Source of the DNA: Aurantiochytrium sp. KH105
Lineage: Eukaryota > Sar > Bigyra > Thraustochytrida > Thraustochytriidae
DNA length: 64,000 nt
NCBI GenBank assembly: GCA_003116975.1
Contig: BGKB01000023.1
Location: 1 to 64,000, forward strand
Direction: 5' to 3'
This document shows, in pieces, positions 50,369 through 61,273 of the stretch. The position numbers and the translations under genes were made by a program. Numbering within the stretch: the first letter of the stretch is position 1; every line of letters begins with the position of its first letter. The notes under the pieces are model-generated. The model had not been told where the DNA came from and searched no databases. It worked only from the letters and a program-made list of their open reading frames with translations.

Positions 50369-51568
50369 TCAAAAGTCGTCGTCTGATCCTGCCGCTTGCG
50401 CCTGATACGCATCAATCTTCTTCTGGAACTCGGGATCAAGACCCATTTGTCCAAGCGAGGCGAGCAATTGCCGATTCAGACGATCCGTCTGCGAATGTTC
50501 TGCTTGCGAGTTATCTACGCTCGCCAGTTCGCTTTCGTCCTTGGCCTGCTCGTTCCCTTCTTCCTCCCCTACGTCGTTTTCTTGATCACCTTGAAAGCGA
50601 GGGTCGAGTCCGGCCTTGTCAATCTGCTCATCCGTCTGCGACTTTTCTCCATTCGCAGTACCGTTCCCATTTGGTGTTTCCGAAGCAGGGGGGGCAGGTG
50701 GAACAACGCAATCCGGCCCGCCAACTGAATCGGCATCTTCGTCCTCCTCCTCTTCTTCTTCTCCTTCTTCTTCTTCTCCTTCTTCTTCTTCTTCTCCCTC
50801 TTCTACTTCTTCATCGTTGCCTTCTTCGTCATCGTCTTCGTCATCGTCTTCGTCGTCTCCTTCTTCTTCTGATGACGATTCCATTGGCGGGAGATCCATG
50901 CCGCGAGCTTTGTTTTCCTCGGCCCTGCGTGCTTCGCGCTCGAGAAAGTCCTTTTGCACAGCGAGCACGCCCTGCGCATCCTCGCAAGCGCTGTACTTTT
51001 CGAGCAGCTCCTCGTTGAGACGAATGAACTCCTCGCCCCATCCAAAATCCTGCAAAAGGTCGTGCGCCTCCTGCTTAAAATTCGTAATGTACAGCGTCGC
51101 GCACATGGCCTCGGCGCATGTGAGCTTACCAGGGCGTCCGTAGTTGACGGGGTTGGCAGCCACCAAAAAGGGCAGCAGCCGAGGGTGGCCCTTGAGCCGT
51201 GCAAAGGGGACCTCGTCGAGGCGCGCCCACGAGCAGTCGATGGCGCTCGCGCCGCAGGTTTCCACAATCTCGCGGTCCTCGGGCGAAACACATTGCGTTC
51301 CTAGCGGGGAGAGCACTACGCCCTGAAAACTCTGCCCAATCTTGAGCGTGCGCAGGTAGCCCTGTCGCGCCAGCTTGCGCCCCGTGCAACGCTTCGCGTC
51401 GCACTGCTCAAAGTCCCACATGGCCAGCTTGATGGGAAAGTTTCGCTCGCGTCGCGAATCGCGCTCTCGCTGCGCCGTCTTCCAGCTGCCATTGCCGCCG
51501 CCACGCCGCCGGCCGCCACCGCCGCCGCCGCCCTTACGACCGCTCTTGCGCGCTCCAGACGCCTTCAT
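50369..51568 (-). CDS. TSR3: TSR3, 18S rRNA aminocarboxypropyltransferase
   Basis: 399 aa from ATG 51568, after which a Gly/Arg-rich N-terminal tail leads to the catalytic core (~46-240). The core has LAMWDFEQCDAKRCTGRKLA, then SFQGVVLSPLGTQCVSPEDR, IDCSWARLDEV, RLLPFLVAANPVNYGRP, KLTCAEAMCATLYI, and LLQDFGWGEEFIRLNEELLE. This is the canonical order in TSR3. The enzyme adds the aminocarboxypropyl group of hypermodified m1acp3-pseudouridine to 18S rRNA, using S-adenosylmethionine, in late small-subunit assembly. The C-terminus is a long acidic tail (~255-320) ending in DDDF, which is longer than in yeast. The upstream frame without ATG is not used. Confidence 0.92.
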   Translation of the reverse strand: MKASGARKSGRKGGGGGGGRRRGGGNGSWKTAQRERDSRRERNFPIKLAMWDFEQCDAKRCTGRKLARQGYLRTLKIGQSFQGVVLSPLGTQCVSPEDREIVETCGASAIDCSWARLDEVPFARLKGHPRLLPFLVAANPVNYGRPGKLTCAEAMCATLYITNFKQEAHDLLQDFGWGEEFIRLNEELLEKYSACEDAQGVLAVQKDFLEREARRAEENKARGMDLPPMESSSEEEGDDEDDDEDDDEEGNDEEVEEGEEEEEGEEEEGEEEEEEDEDADSVGGPDCVVPPAPPASETPNGNGTANGEKSQTDEQIDKAGLDPRFQGDQENDVGEEEGNEQAKDESELASVDNSQAEHSQTDRLNRQLLASLGQMGLDPEFQKKIDAYQAQAAGSDDDF

Positions 51569-52222
51569 GGCGCCGCCACCCGATTTCCAATGCTCTTGTG
51601 AACGCGACTCGCAAGCTCTTGCTTCTCGCGAGCCCTCTCTAAGCGTTGCTGCGGACAGGACGTGGCACGGCACGGCACGTGTACGCTTGCTTCTCGCGCG
51701 AAGGGCCGCGCTTCGCGCCTGCTCCCTCGCCAAACTCAGTGAATTGAATTCAAGGTCTGTTTCCTACGAGCCTCATTGGCGGTCCATGGTCGAACCCCAC
51801 CCATGCTTTCACATGTCGTTCGCAAATGTGCTAAATGGCTCTGGAGACGAGAGCACGCGCGTGCGCGCAAATTTCATCTCATTGACAGAGGCCAGCAGGA
51901 GATCGACAAGGGCAGCTCTCAAGTTTTTCTCTTTGTTAAGCTGTCAGCCAGCAGCCACAGGATGTTGAGAGAACTCAATAAAATTAGCTTCTGCGAAAGA
52001 CATCAAGATCCCAGAAAGGTTCACCGACGGCAAAAAGTAATTGGTGCGCCATTCACGAAAATGTATATGGGCTCATCTTACCTTACGTACTAGATTATCT
52101 TGCGGCGAGCGTGCACAAAAAGAAATGCCAAGGTGTTAAAAAAAAATTGATCGCCTCAGCTTGCTGCACGTCCGGGCTCACAGACGGGCGCATTTGTAGG
52201 TCAATTGCGTCAGCACAGTTGC
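51569..52222. other. Intergenic; no gene
   Basis: Between the 5' end of TSR3 and the 3' end of the stomatin-like gene, both on the minus strand. No coding sequence is supported. Confidence 0.5.
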
Positions 52223-53542
52223 TCAAAGGTCGCGGATGGACCTGATATCGTGGGATCCAGACGAAGACGAACCGGAAGAAGACGAGCCGTCGTGATCATC
52301 AAAGTGCGATGCGGCGCCCGAACGCGAGCCGGTCGCGCCGCGGTGCGAGGAGCCCTTGGCATCATCCTGAGCCTTGGTCAGCGAGGTAAAGACCGACATG
52401 GCCTGGGCAACCATACCGGCCGGGTCGCCGACATTGGCAGGCAAGATCACACTGTTGCTCTTCTTGGCAAGGTTGCCAAAGGCGTCCAGGTACTGCTCCG
52501 CGATGCGCAGCGTGGTGGCGTCCATGCCGCCAGGCTTTTGGATAGCATCGGAGATGATGCGGAGACCCTGCGCAGTGGCCTCGGCGCGAAGCGTAATCTT
52601 TTGGGCTTCGGCCTCGGCCTTCATGATCACAGCCTGTTTGTGACCCTCGGCCTCGTTCACCTGGGCCTGGCGGTCACCCTCGGACTGCAGGATCTCCGCG
52701 CGCTTGCGGCGCTCAGCCTCGGCCTGCATGTCCATCGACTGCCGCACGCTGGGCGGCGGCGCGATATCGCGAATCTCGTAGCGAAGGCACTGCACGCCCC
52801 ACGACAGTGCCGCCTCATTAATAGAATTCACAATTGAGCGATTCAGATTCTCGCGCTCCTCAAAAGTCTTGTCCAGCGTGATCTTGCCCAGCTCGGAACG
52901 CATCGTCGTCTGCGCCAGCTGCACTACGGCGAAAATGGCATCTTCCACCCCGTACGAAGCATCGTACGGTGAGACCACCTTGACGTACAGCACACCATCA
53001 ATGCTAATCGTCACGTTGTCCTTGGTAATAGCCTGCTGGTTGGGGATGGGAAAGGCTTCCTCCTTGAGCGAGTGTACGTAGGCAATGCGGTCCACCACTG
53101 GGATGAGAAAGTGCAAGCCTGGCTCAAGGATCTTAAAGAATTTTCCGAAGCGCTCCACCACCCACGCGCTCTGCTGCGGTACGATCCGCACGCCCAAGTT
53201 GATCGGCAGTGGCTTTTTGCTCGACGGGAAACCCGAGGGGTGCTGCCCATAGGGGGCGCTCATCGACACGGACGAGTGCACTTGCCGCTGCTGCGTCGGC
53301 GCGCCTCCCGCCGCGGCCCTCGGCGCCGGCGTCGCGTCTCCCGTCGCGGCGAGGGCTCTGGTCGCGCCTCGCGTCCACAGCGACCTCGTCTGCGCGCGCA
53401 CCTGCATCTGCGCCTGCGCCTGCGCCTGCGCCTGCGCCTGCGCCTGCGCTGCTGCCGCCGCCGCCTGCGCGCGCGCGGGTCTGCGCGCGCCGGTCGCCGC
53501 GCGCGTCGTCGCCGCGGCCAGGAGGCCCGCCGGCCTCGCCAT
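52223..53542 (-). CDS. STOML2: Mitochondrial stomatin-like protein 2 (SPFH domain)
   Basis: 439 aa from ATG 53542; another ATG 15 bp upstream and a GTG at 53596 give slightly longer forms. The N-terminus is Ala/Arg-rich with a run of AQ repeats, fitting a mitochondrial presequence. The SPFH/band-7 domain follows: [97 protein letters not shown], then a coiled coil of alternating Ala, Glu and Lys and the SLP2-type C-terminus ([20 protein letters not shown]). The C-terminal tail is Ser-rich. SLP2 scaffolds cardiolipin-rich inner-membrane domains and supports protease and respiratory complexes. This is the STOML2 branch rather than plasma-membrane stomatin. Confidence 0.9.
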   Translation of the reverse strand: MARPAGLLAAATTRAATGARRPARAQAAAAAAQAQAQAQAQAQAQMQVRAQTRSLWTRGATRALAATGDATPAPRAAAGGAPTQQRQVHSSVSMSAPYGQHPSGFPSSKKPLPINLGVRIVPQQSAWVVERFGKFFKILEPGLHFLIPVVDRIAYVHSLKEEAFPIPNQQAITKDNVTISIDGVLYVKVVSPYDASYGVEDAIFAVVQLAQTTMRSELGKITLDKTFEERENLNRSIVNSINEAALSWGVQCLRYEIRDIAPPPSVRQSMDMQAEAERRKRAEILQSEGDRQAQVNEAEGHKQAVIMKAEAEAQKITLRAEATAQGLRIISDAIQKPGGMDATTLRIAEQYLDAFGNLAKKSNSVILPANVGDPAGMVAQAMSVFTSLTKAQDDAKGSSHRGATGSRSGAASHFDDHDGSSSSGSSSSGSHDIRSIRDL

Positions 53543-55235
53543 GAGCGCTCTTCGCATCGCCGCCGCGGCCCCGCGCTCCGCCGCGACCCGCCGCACGCCG
53601 CCGCCGCCGCTGCTGCCGCCGCCCGCTCGGCCGGCTCGCCGCCGCTCTGCCGCCGCTCGCCGCAGCGCGCTCGGGCCTCGAACGTCTGGTGCGCGTCTGC
53701 TCTGCTCTGCTCTGCTCCGCTCTGCTCTGCTCCGCTCTGCTGCTTCGCCTCTCTCTCTTTGCCCGATCGAGAGTTGACTTTTCCCTGCTTTAGAAACTGC
53801 AGTGTAGGCTACGCAGAAGGACTGGCCTTCGCGAGGCGAGGGAGGAGGAGCGGGACCTGGACGTCGATCTGGGCAGGGTGGGATGCAATGAATGAAAGCC
53901 CAGCGAAGAGCGCGGAGCTGATGCGCTTCTTTTGGCGTTGCGGAGGAGAAGGGGGTGGCAAAGCGAAGCGGGTAGGGTGAGGAGGGAAGATGGGGAAGGA
54001 GGAGATCATTGACGACGGTAGGTTAGGTGTGGTGCTGGCTTCGGATCCGAAAGAATGAAGGAAGAGAGCGAGAGCGAGAGCGAGAGAGGGAGAGCGGGCG
54101 AGCAGAGACGAAGCGAGCGAGCAGAGAGAACGGAGACCTTCAGGCAGCTGCGCATTCAACAGAATCTGTCGGGTTTGGAAGCTTTTGACCTCACTCTTCA
54201 CAACGCTGCTGTGAAAATCAAGTGCATCGCCAACTTCTTCTTTCCAGTGCGATTGTGGACTTTATTTGTAGTTGTGTGTTCAACATGCAAAGTGTTTGTA
54301 GCTGTCGACGAAACTCTTGCGAGCTTCACGTTTATATATCATGGTAGGACACCTTGCTTCAGCGTTAGCTTCAAGCTTTGTCCAAGCTTCTCTCCCGCGA
54401 CAAGAAAAAGAAAAAGGTATTCTCTTTGGCTTTGAAACATGCGACCCACTCTTTTGGAATGTGCTAAATGTCGCCCTTCACTTTTTCAGTCCTTGCAAAA
54501 TGCACCACTTTCTTTCTCTCTTTTGACTCTCCGGCAATGCAATGCAATGCATGCATGCATGCCATGGTCCCACGTTTCATCAGGACAAGCTTATCAACCA
54601 TCACGTACAAGGGGTGTGCACTTGTGAATTCTCCCCGAGGATTTGCTCATTTCGCCGTCTCTCTCTCTCTCTCTCTCTACGGACAGCGCATCTTTTGTTT
54701 GCCGTGTGTGTTATAGTTCGAATGAAGCGTGGAAAGTGACTTTCAAGAGTTTTTTCCTTTTTTTCCTCTTTTTTTTCTCATTCTCATTTGTCCGGTGAAA
54801 ACTTGAGAAATTATCTTCCTCTTTCGTGACAACCACTTACCTGATCTGCAATTTTGATCTAGTTCGCCGGATCTGATCTGATCTGTACGGAAAGTCGGTG
54901 AAGCACACTAAAAGGCCTCATTGGATCCGGCCGAATAGTGCACTGATTGGTTTTGGCTCCATTCTCAAAGCTGCTCTGAAGCGAACTCATCATTGCATAT
55001 CGGATCAAATTCGGTTCATCGGATTGCTTGGCGCGCGCCGCGTTAAAGCGACTCGCAGGACGAAACCAAAAGCTTGGCGAGACGCCGCCTTGCCGCCTTG
55101 CTTGCGTGCTTGCGTGGCAGTGCTCGCGCGCGGGGAATTTGTCCATGCGCTAAACTGCGCCAGCGCATCGTCATTCACACGGTGTCGCAATACAGCGAGT
55201 AAACCGAGACCGCGTCGACATCGGCGACGTTGAGC
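53543..55235. other. Intergenic region between divergent genes; no gene
   Basis: A GC-rich start is followed by CTCTGCTCTG/CTCCG words at 53,698-53,746, GAGAGC repeats near 54,066-54,095, a (CT)n run at 54,660-54,678 and GATCT units near 54,868-54,880. AATGCATGCATGC occurs near 54,543. No open frame is supported. Confidence 0.5.
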
Positions 55236-56687
55236 ATGCTGCCGCAGGCAGCACCATGGATGCATCCAGATGCAGACATCAAAGAGGCGCGCGAGATACC
55301 TGGCCCTGGACAGTATAGCTTGTCCAAACACTCTGACTTTGGCCTAGCGCCTCAAATGCAACAACTTCAGGTCCGACGAACAGAGCGGCCCCTACAAATG
55401 CCATTGCGCGTCTCGCAGCTCGAACCACAGCAAACCTCAAAAAAGCTTCTCATGTCCAAATCACACGAAAGACTTGCCAAAATTACCATGAAGGGAATGC
55501 GCTCCATGGCGGCCAAAGACAGCCGGCACAAGAGCCCAACGCAATTCGATTTGTGGCCAAAATCAACCTTTGGGGTGGGCCGTACACCCGTCGACGGATG
55601 GGGCCGAGGCGTGGAGCCACGGTTCCCGGGACCCGGAGCCTACGACGCGGCCCCAGAGGGCACCTTTGAGGCCAAGCGACGCGCCACCGAGAATATTTCT
55701 TCTTTTGCAGAGGCAGCGCACCTTGGCGCGACAGAGAGACGTCTCGAGAATCTCCGACAGCTGCAGATCAAACATCGCAAGGGTATCCTCGACATCGCGG
55801 AAAAGGGCATCTATGAAAGCGAGTCACGCCCATCAACGGTGGACCGTCTGCAGCGCCGCAAGGAACACTTCAAAGGTTTGCTGGAGTCCAAGTCCAAATG
55901 CTTTGACGACATGTTTCGCCCGCGCACTTCCTATGTTCTCCCATGTCAAGCCATTGCGTCCCGCCGAGCACGACGCTCGCCCAAGCCTTCGAGGGCCCTG
56001 CAAGCCCCCTCCTACGAGCTGCCTCCGACTCGACCTGTATCGCGGCAGGTCATCTTTTCGGGAGATAACCCCAGTGGAAGTTCCTTTGCCGATGAACCGG
56101 ATGGAGCATACCCTGCGCTTCTAAGCAACTATGAATTCGCCACCGCCAGTCTTCCTGCGAGCGAGGCGTATGGTTTTGGACTCTTGGACGTTAATCCTTC
56201 GTTGGCAAACAGCAACCCAATTGCATTCGGGGCAGGCAAGCTTGGTCTTCAACATGGCTCGGGTGCTGCCCCTACCGATGACGAGGACGACGACTATGAC
56301 GACGAGTTCGACGATGACAAGTCTGCTTATGCTGACGGTGACAATGGCACTAGCGGCGACGCCCGCAATGACAATCCAAGGCGACGCCGCGGTCACAGAG
56401 GTGCTCGCCCTCGCCGATCGCGCAAAACAACCCAGGATGAATACGTTTCTCCCGTGCCCACGAGAGACATGTCGTTGGCTCGATTTCCGCCGAGCAGAAA
56501 CCAAGAGGACGAGTTCATTCCATCTGATGTCGAGCATGACTCTGATGATGACAACGCATATCTGGAAGAAGGACTTGCGTCGCCTGTCCCAGCTTTTCGT
56601 CGCAGGCACCCGCGTCCAAGATCCGTCCCTGCGCCTCCATCTTGGAAAACCTTCAATACGCCTCGAACAAATACAAAGCAAAAGTAA
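55236..56687 (+). CDS. PGPGxY-repeat ciliary protein (STPG/SHIPPO-like)
   Basis: 483 aa from ATG 55236. Two PGPG-x-Y motifs are visible: IPGPGQYSLSKHSDF near the start and RFPGPGAYDAAPEG at ~residue 130. Between them is a basic, Ser-rich stretch (KSPTQFDLWPKSTFGVGRTP). The second half is disordered and acidic with Arg patches. The PG repeat family (STPG1, ODF3) consists of axoneme and sperm-tail proteins, so a flagellar role is likely if the organism has zoospores. Only two clear repeats are seen, fewer than in typical members. Confidence 0.7.
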   Translation: MLPQAAPWMHPDADIKEAREIPGPGQYSLSKHSDFGLAPQMQQLQVRRTERPLQMPLRVSQLEPQQTSKKLLMSKSHERLAKITMKGMRSMAAKDSRHKSPTQFDLWPKSTFGVGRTPVDGWGRGVEPRFPGPGAYDAAPEGTFEAKRRATENISSFAEAAHLGATERRLENLRQLQIKHRKGILDIAEKGIYESESRPSTVDRLQRRKEHFKGLLESKSKCFDDMFRPRTSYVLPCQAIASRRARRSPKPSRALQAPSYELPPTRPVSRQVIFSGDNPSGSSFADEPDGAYPALLSNYEFATASLPASEAYGFGLLDVNPSLANSNPIAFGAGKLGLQHGSGAAPTDDEDDDYDDEFDDDKSAYADGDNGTSGDARNDNPRRRRGHRGARPRRSRKTTQDEYVSPVPTRDMSLARFPPSRNQEDEFIPSDVEHDSDDDNAYLEEGLASPVPAFRRRHPRPRSVPAPPSWKTFNTPRTNTKQK

Positions 56688-57073
56688 TACTGCACATGAC
56701 CTTTGGTTGAGATTATGAAATAGATATTGGAAAAAGATGATGAGGAGGAAGAGGGTGAAGGCGGAATAGAAGCTGCACAGATCGTCAGAATACCTTTACC
56801 TTTCATGAACTTGTTACAAGCGCATTTAACTACGTCTTGCCGAGGAACCTCATTGTGCCGCGATAATCATTTATTCCATTCAGTCATGGTGGGTTGGAGG
56901 GTTGGGGAGGAGGCAAAAAGGTCGAAAGAAATGCCCGTCAGAGCCAAAGTGTCCCCGATTACTCTTATACAAACAAGCGACCCGCAGCGAGCAAGAGCAC
57001 ATTAGTGCTCATTCCGGCAGCACTAGACTCACGACCACCGAGCAGCGGGTAAAACAAAAGCGGGCTTCCGACT
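56688..57073. other. Convergent intergenic stretch; no gene
   Basis: The 3' ends of the PG-repeat and NUF2 genes face each other here. A purine-rich stretch (GATGAGGAGGAAGAGG, near 56,738) is present; no open frame of interest. Confidence 0.5.
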
Positions 57074-58453
57074 TTACAATGAGGTCGGAGGTGCACGATC
57101 GTCCGCCGTGAGCTTGTTTGCTGCCATGGCTTTGGTGAGAGGCCCCCACGACTGATCTACGAGGTTCTCGAGCTGCTTAAAGGCATGCCGGCGTTTCTCG
57201 ACCTCAGCCTCGTAGGCGGCGTGCTGCGTTGCAAGTTCGTTTTCAACATTGGCAATTTCCTTTTTGGCCTCGGATGTCTTGCTCTGAAGTTTCTTATTGG
57301 ACGCGCCAACCTGCTCGCGCTCCTTTTTGCTCTCGCTGAGCGCGTGCGAGGCAGCCGCGACCTTGAGTGACTTGGTGTTGGCCAAACGCGAGACGCGGTC
57401 CTTGGTAATTTCAATTTGCTTCTCGGTCTCCTCTCGCTGACTCTGAAGCTGTCGAAGGACTTGGTCGTGGTCCCGGATCGATGTGTTCATATTCTTGGTC
57501 TCCTTGAGCGCTTGCTTGCAGCCCTTCATACTGCCCTCTAAATCCTTGAGTACATCATGCAATCGCGTCATTTCCTCCTCGACGCGGACGAGCGCCTTGT
57601 CCTTGGCCCGCAGCTCCTCGAGACCGTCTCCGAGACGAGCGTTTTCTTCCCGTTCGGCGGCCAGCCGCTCGCGCAAATCAGAGAGCTCCGTCTTGAGACG
57701 CTCTGGCGAGCGCACGATATTGCCCTCCATACGCTCTGTTTCCTGCGTGACATTGAGCTTTTGGAAACGCAAGGTTGCAACATGGTCCTTGAGCTCGTTG
57801 CTCTTGGCCTTGAGCTGCTTTGTCTCGTGCTGCAAGCTGGCGTGCTGTTTGTGGCTCTGCTTGAGCTCGGCTTCGAGCTCGCGGCAGCTATTTTTCAGCT
57901 CATCGACACGGGGCTGCTCGGCCTCGCGCTTTTCGCGAATCTTGGCAATTTTGCTCTCGACCTCGTCGCACTCGCGCGCGACTTCTGCCTTGCGTTCAAG
58001 AAGAGCATCCGTTTTGCCCGTGAGCTCCTCGCATTCCATCAAGCGCTCCTCGCGGAACTTGGCAAAATTGATTACGGCGCTCAAATTTCTGCGGAACCTC
58101 CGTGGGTCCGGCTTGGTCAAGTCCAGCAACGTCACGTCTCGCACGCCGGCGGCGCCCAAGAGCTTTTGCACGTAGCGAAGGTACGTGAGCTGGGGAATCG
58201 ATTCCTCGTGCAGCTCAGGGAACTCGATGCGCCCCATCGCATCGTCATTTGGACTGTTGAGCTCCTCACGCGTTACCCCAATACAGACCTCGCAAAGCGA
58301 CTCGTATACGGCGCGAACAGTCCCCGCGTTTGGTTTCTCGAGATCCTTGGCCGACAAGCTCACTTGCAGCTCCTCCATGCACATGAGAATCTCCTCGTCC
58401 ACCAGCAGGGGAAACGAGAACGACTGTTGCTCATGCTGCCTGAACGACGCCAT
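57074..58453 (-). CDS. NUF2: NUF2, kinetochore Ndc80-complex subunit
   Basis: 459 aa from ATG 58453; the codons upstream lack an ATG, and the length matches other NUF2 proteins. The N-terminal CH domain has FPLLVDEEILMCMEELQVSL, PELHEESIPQLTYLRYVQKL, LLGAAGVRDVTLLDLTKPDP and RRFRRNLSAVINFAKFREER. The last motif is diagnostic of NUF2. The rest (~150-440) is continuous coiled coil, which pairs with NDC80. The complex links centromeres to microtubules in mitosis; NUF2 itself supports the NDC80 microtubule-binding head. It is divergent from the SNM1-type gene. Confidence 0.92.
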   Translation of the reverse strand: MASFRQHEQQSFSFPLLVDEEILMCMEELQVSLSAKDLEKPNAGTVRAVYESLCEVCIGVTREELNSPNDDAMGRIEFPELHEESIPQLTYLRYVQKLLGAAGVRDVTLLDLTKPDPRRFRRNLSAVINFAKFREERLMECEELTGKTDALLERKAEVARECDEVESKIAKIREKREAEQPRVDELKNSCRELEAELKQSHKQHASLQHETKQLKAKSNELKDHVATLRFQKLNVTQETERMEGNIVRSPERLKTELSDLRERLAAEREENARLGDGLEELRAKDKALVRVEEEMTRLHDVLKDLEGSMKGCKQALKETKNMNTSIRDHDQVLRQLQSQREETEKQIEITKDRVSRLANTKSLKVAAASHALSESKKEREQVGASNKKLQSKTSEAKKEIANVENELATQHAAYEAEVEKRRHAFKQLENLVDQSWGPLTKAMAANKLTADDRAPPTSL

Positions 58454-59148
58454 CGTCGGGAGCTCTTGGATCGGGACGGGACGGGACGGGTCGAGTCGCG
58501 CCGCCTCTCTCTGTTCGCCCAAGCTTCGAGGCCGCTCGAGGGGCCGAGACGGTGGCTCCAACGCGAGACCCTTGTGCTCCTTGGCAGACACGCAAGGCGC
58601 GCGAGACGGAATCTACGAATGCAGTGCTGTCGTGTCTCGTCTCGTCTCCTTTCCACTCCTCTCGTCTCGTTTCGTTTCGTTGTGATGGTTTGTCTGTCTG
58701 TTTGTTTGTTTGTTGCGAGTCCTCGCAACGCAGCGGTTATACGCCCGAGTACAAGACATAGTTTCCGATATAGTTCTGCTCCTAGTCGGGACACTAGTTC
58801 CAAATCTATAAGTTGTGGGACGACGCATGGTTAAGAGAGACCCTCATCATCAGCATACCGAGAGCGCCACAACCACGACGACGATGAGGAGCGAGTGAGC
58901 GAACGAGCGGGCGAGCAAGAGGGAGGGAAGGAGGGAGAGAGAGAGAGAGAGGGCGGCGGGGAGCAGGTGCAGCAGCCCGCATCGGGAGGTCCACGTCGCC
59001 GTTCACTATTTTGGCCACCAAACTGATACCGTGAAGAGAGAGACTCCAGTCTCTCGCGCTGGCTGACGACGGCTGCGAACGGCGGCGGCGGCAAAGACAT
59101 CCTTGAACAAGCAAGAAGAAAGAGAAAAGGAAAAGCACGGAATCAAAC
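58454..59148. other. Divergent upstream region; no gene
   Basis: Includes GGGACGGGAC units near 58,473-58,490, a (GA)n run at 58,936-58,950 and GTTTGTTT units near 58,696-58,714. No coding sequence is supported. Confidence 0.5.
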
Positions 59149-61068
59149 ATGGACGGACGCCCTCGAATCGAAGGAACCAACATCATCTTTGACTATTTCG
59201 GTCTCCGTGAAGAAGGGTACAAGTACTTTTTATCTCATGCGCACATGGATCACATGAGAGGTCTCAATGCGAGCTGGAACTGGGGCGAGATCTACTGCTC
59301 GCACGAGACTAAAGCGATCGTCTCGAAAATGTGGCCAGAACTTTGCCCGTTTCTAATGGGACGTGACATGGAAGAGGCCTTTGACGTCATTCTCGATGCT
59401 GAGGGCCTCGTGTCTGTACAAGTTCGAATGCTCGATGCGTACCATTGTCTCGGAAGCGCCGTCTTTGTGCTCGACGGATTCTTTGGCCGCGCCGTCTACA
59501 CTGGGGATTTCCGGGCTGAACGAGCTCTTCTGGATCACGATATCTGGCGCGAAGACCGGCCTGTCGACTATCTATTTCTCGACAACACTTTGCACGCTTC
59601 GAGCATGCCGCAGGTGGACCGTGCTCACTGGCGCGAGTTGCTCTGCGATCTGGTTCGATTCTACCCGTCACATACTCGCTTCGAGGTTGGAATTGAGTCG
59701 CTAGGCAAGGAAGAGGTTCTCGAGTCACTGGCCAAAGCGCTCGACACCAAGGTAATCGTTTCTCGCGCTCGATTTGAAGTCATTCGTGATGTATCCGAAC
59801 TCGACATTTCGTGCTTTGTACATAGTGACGCCGATCACGCGCAAGCCCGGATCAAGGTTGTGTCAAGACAAGCAATAAACGAGCGACGCGTGGTGGAGCT
59901 CAACGCCAATCCAAGCGAGTTTGTGGTATGCATTCTTTTACAAGCGAGCGGGCCCAACGAGCGGCGTCAAGTGCGCTTTCAAGGCCCTTTTGCCCCAGAG
60001 ACGCTCCGCGTCGATGACCGCGTTCGCTTGCGACGTCTCGCCGCGGCAAAAAAGTCTCTCGATGACTTGTACAAGCGTCGCTTCTTTATTGTACCTTACA
60101 CGCTGCACGCGTCGCGATATGAGCTCGCCAATTTTGTTCGTGTCTTGCGCCCTCACATTGTGACAGGCATTGTCAGCCGAGAGCGCAAGGGAGACCTCTT
60201 GCAGTACATTACGCGCTGGCGAGGCCAGCCTTCAGACGATCATGTGGCGCGCCTCCGAAGACAATGGGACGAGTACAAGTCAATTGTTGTGCGCCAAGCT
60301 GGCGAGGAAGCTGGAGCGAAGCGTCAGCGTCAGCAACAACGACACACACTAGAGCAGCAGAGAGAGGATCTCGTGCGGCTCATTACCAAGGCTCGAGTGT
60401 CCCGTAAAAACTTTGATACAACAGTCGCTATCCGCAAACTCCAGAGAGGGGCTCCGCCCGAGCAAGAACACGTGTCCCACAAGACGAGCGTGTTCTCGCC
60501 AAAAGGTGCAAAATCGAACAAGGCCAATGTGTATGATGATACAGAAAAACACAGGGCTAACATTCGATCATGTAAAAAGGAAACTTCACAGGAAGGTGCG
60601 CAGGCCTCTATCGAAAAACCTTCGAAAAGTGTACATTTCACAGGTCCCGAAAAGGTGCGAACGCCCTTGGAAGCGGCTCAACCTGCGCAAGAAGAAGACG
60701 AGAACTTGCGTGACGTGAGCCGCGAAAATGCAATGCAAGGCGAGCAGAGCGCAACGCGAGCAACATCATGGACCAGACAAATGGATGCAATTGCGCGGAG
60801 CGTCGTCAAGCTCCGAAACTCCAAGAGTGAAGAGACATGGGGGCCACGTGAGAAATGCGCAGAACGTTTGTTGCTTGCCTTGATTGGCAAAACGACTGAG
60901 GAGTGCAAGGCGCGCTGCGAGCAAGTCGACAAGGAGCGAAAAGTCTCCATCGACGCCGGCGACGAAGAGTCTTCCTCGGAAAATGAGGCTGAAGACGATG
61001 ATTGTGTTATGAGGAGGAAACGCTTCAAGAAAAAAAGGAAAAGGACCAAGGCCGTGGGAAGGACGTAA
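59149..61068 (+). CDS. SNM1/Apollo-type metallo-beta-lactamase DNA nuclease
   Basis: 639 aa from ATG 59149. The beta-lactamase core has FLSHAHMDHMRGL with H30, H32, D34 and H35 of the metal site, DAYHCLGSAVF (H99), YTGDFR (D120), LFLDNTLH, and VPYTLHASRYELANFVRVLR, the beta-CASP/DRMBL-type end that includes a catalytic-type His. Layout fits the SNM1B/Apollo group rather than Artemis. Such enzymes are 5' exonucleases that repair cross-links and protect telomeres. The long C-terminus (from ~residue 380) is Gln/Lys/Ser-rich and ends in a basic tail KRFKKKRKRTK, probably nuclear-localising. It could alternatively be called PSO2-like. Confidence 0.85.
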   Translation: MDGRPRIEGTNIIFDYFGLREEGYKYFLSHAHMDHMRGLNASWNWGEIYCSHETKAIVSKMWPELCPFLMGRDMEEAFDVILDAEGLVSVQVRMLDAYHCLGSAVFVLDGFFGRAVYTGDFRAERALLDHDIWREDRPVDYLFLDNTLHASSMPQVDRAHWRELLCDLVRFYPSHTRFEVGIESLGKEEVLESLAKALDTKVIVSRARFEVIRDVSELDISCFVHSDADHAQARIKVVSRQAINERRVVELNANPSEFVVCILLQASGPNERRQVRFQGPFAPETLRVDDRVRLRRLAAAKKSLDDLYKRRFFIVPYTLHASRYELANFVRVLRPHIVTGIVSRERKGDLLQYITRWRGQPSDDHVARLRRQWDEYKSIVVRQAGEEAGAKRQRQQQRHTLEQQREDLVRLITKARVSRKNFDTTVAIRKLQRGAPPEQEHVSHKTSVFSPKGAKSNKANVYDDTEKHRANIRSCKKETSQEGAQASIEKPSKSVHFTGPEKVRTPLEAAQPAQEEDENLRDVSRENAMQGEQSATRATSWTRQMDAIARSVVKLRNSKSEETWGPREKCAERLLLALIGKTTEECKARCEQVDKERKVSIDAGDEESSSENEAEDDDCVMRRKRFKKKRKRTKAVGRT

Positions 61069-61209
61069 AAGTTAAACCAGGTCCGACCAATCAATTTCAT
61101 CTGATCGCCTGACGTAGAAACGAAAAAAAGGGGAAATGATGGTCTTTTGAAGAGGGACAAACACACACAGAGAGAAAGCACGGGTAGGAAATGGGATTGA
61201 GAAGGAAAA

Positions 61210-61244
61210 GGGGAAGGTGGGGGTGGGGGTAGGGTGGGGAGGGG
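61210..61244 (+). other. Potential G-quadruplex sequence
   Basis: Runs of three to five G separated by one to five bases (GGGG, GGGGG, GGGGG, GGG, GGGG, GGGG), located between the converging 3' ends of the SNM1-type and kinase genes. A possible fold, not proven. Confidence 0.6.
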
Positions 61245-61273
61245 AGGATCGTCTTGGCTACTACTAAGCAGGT

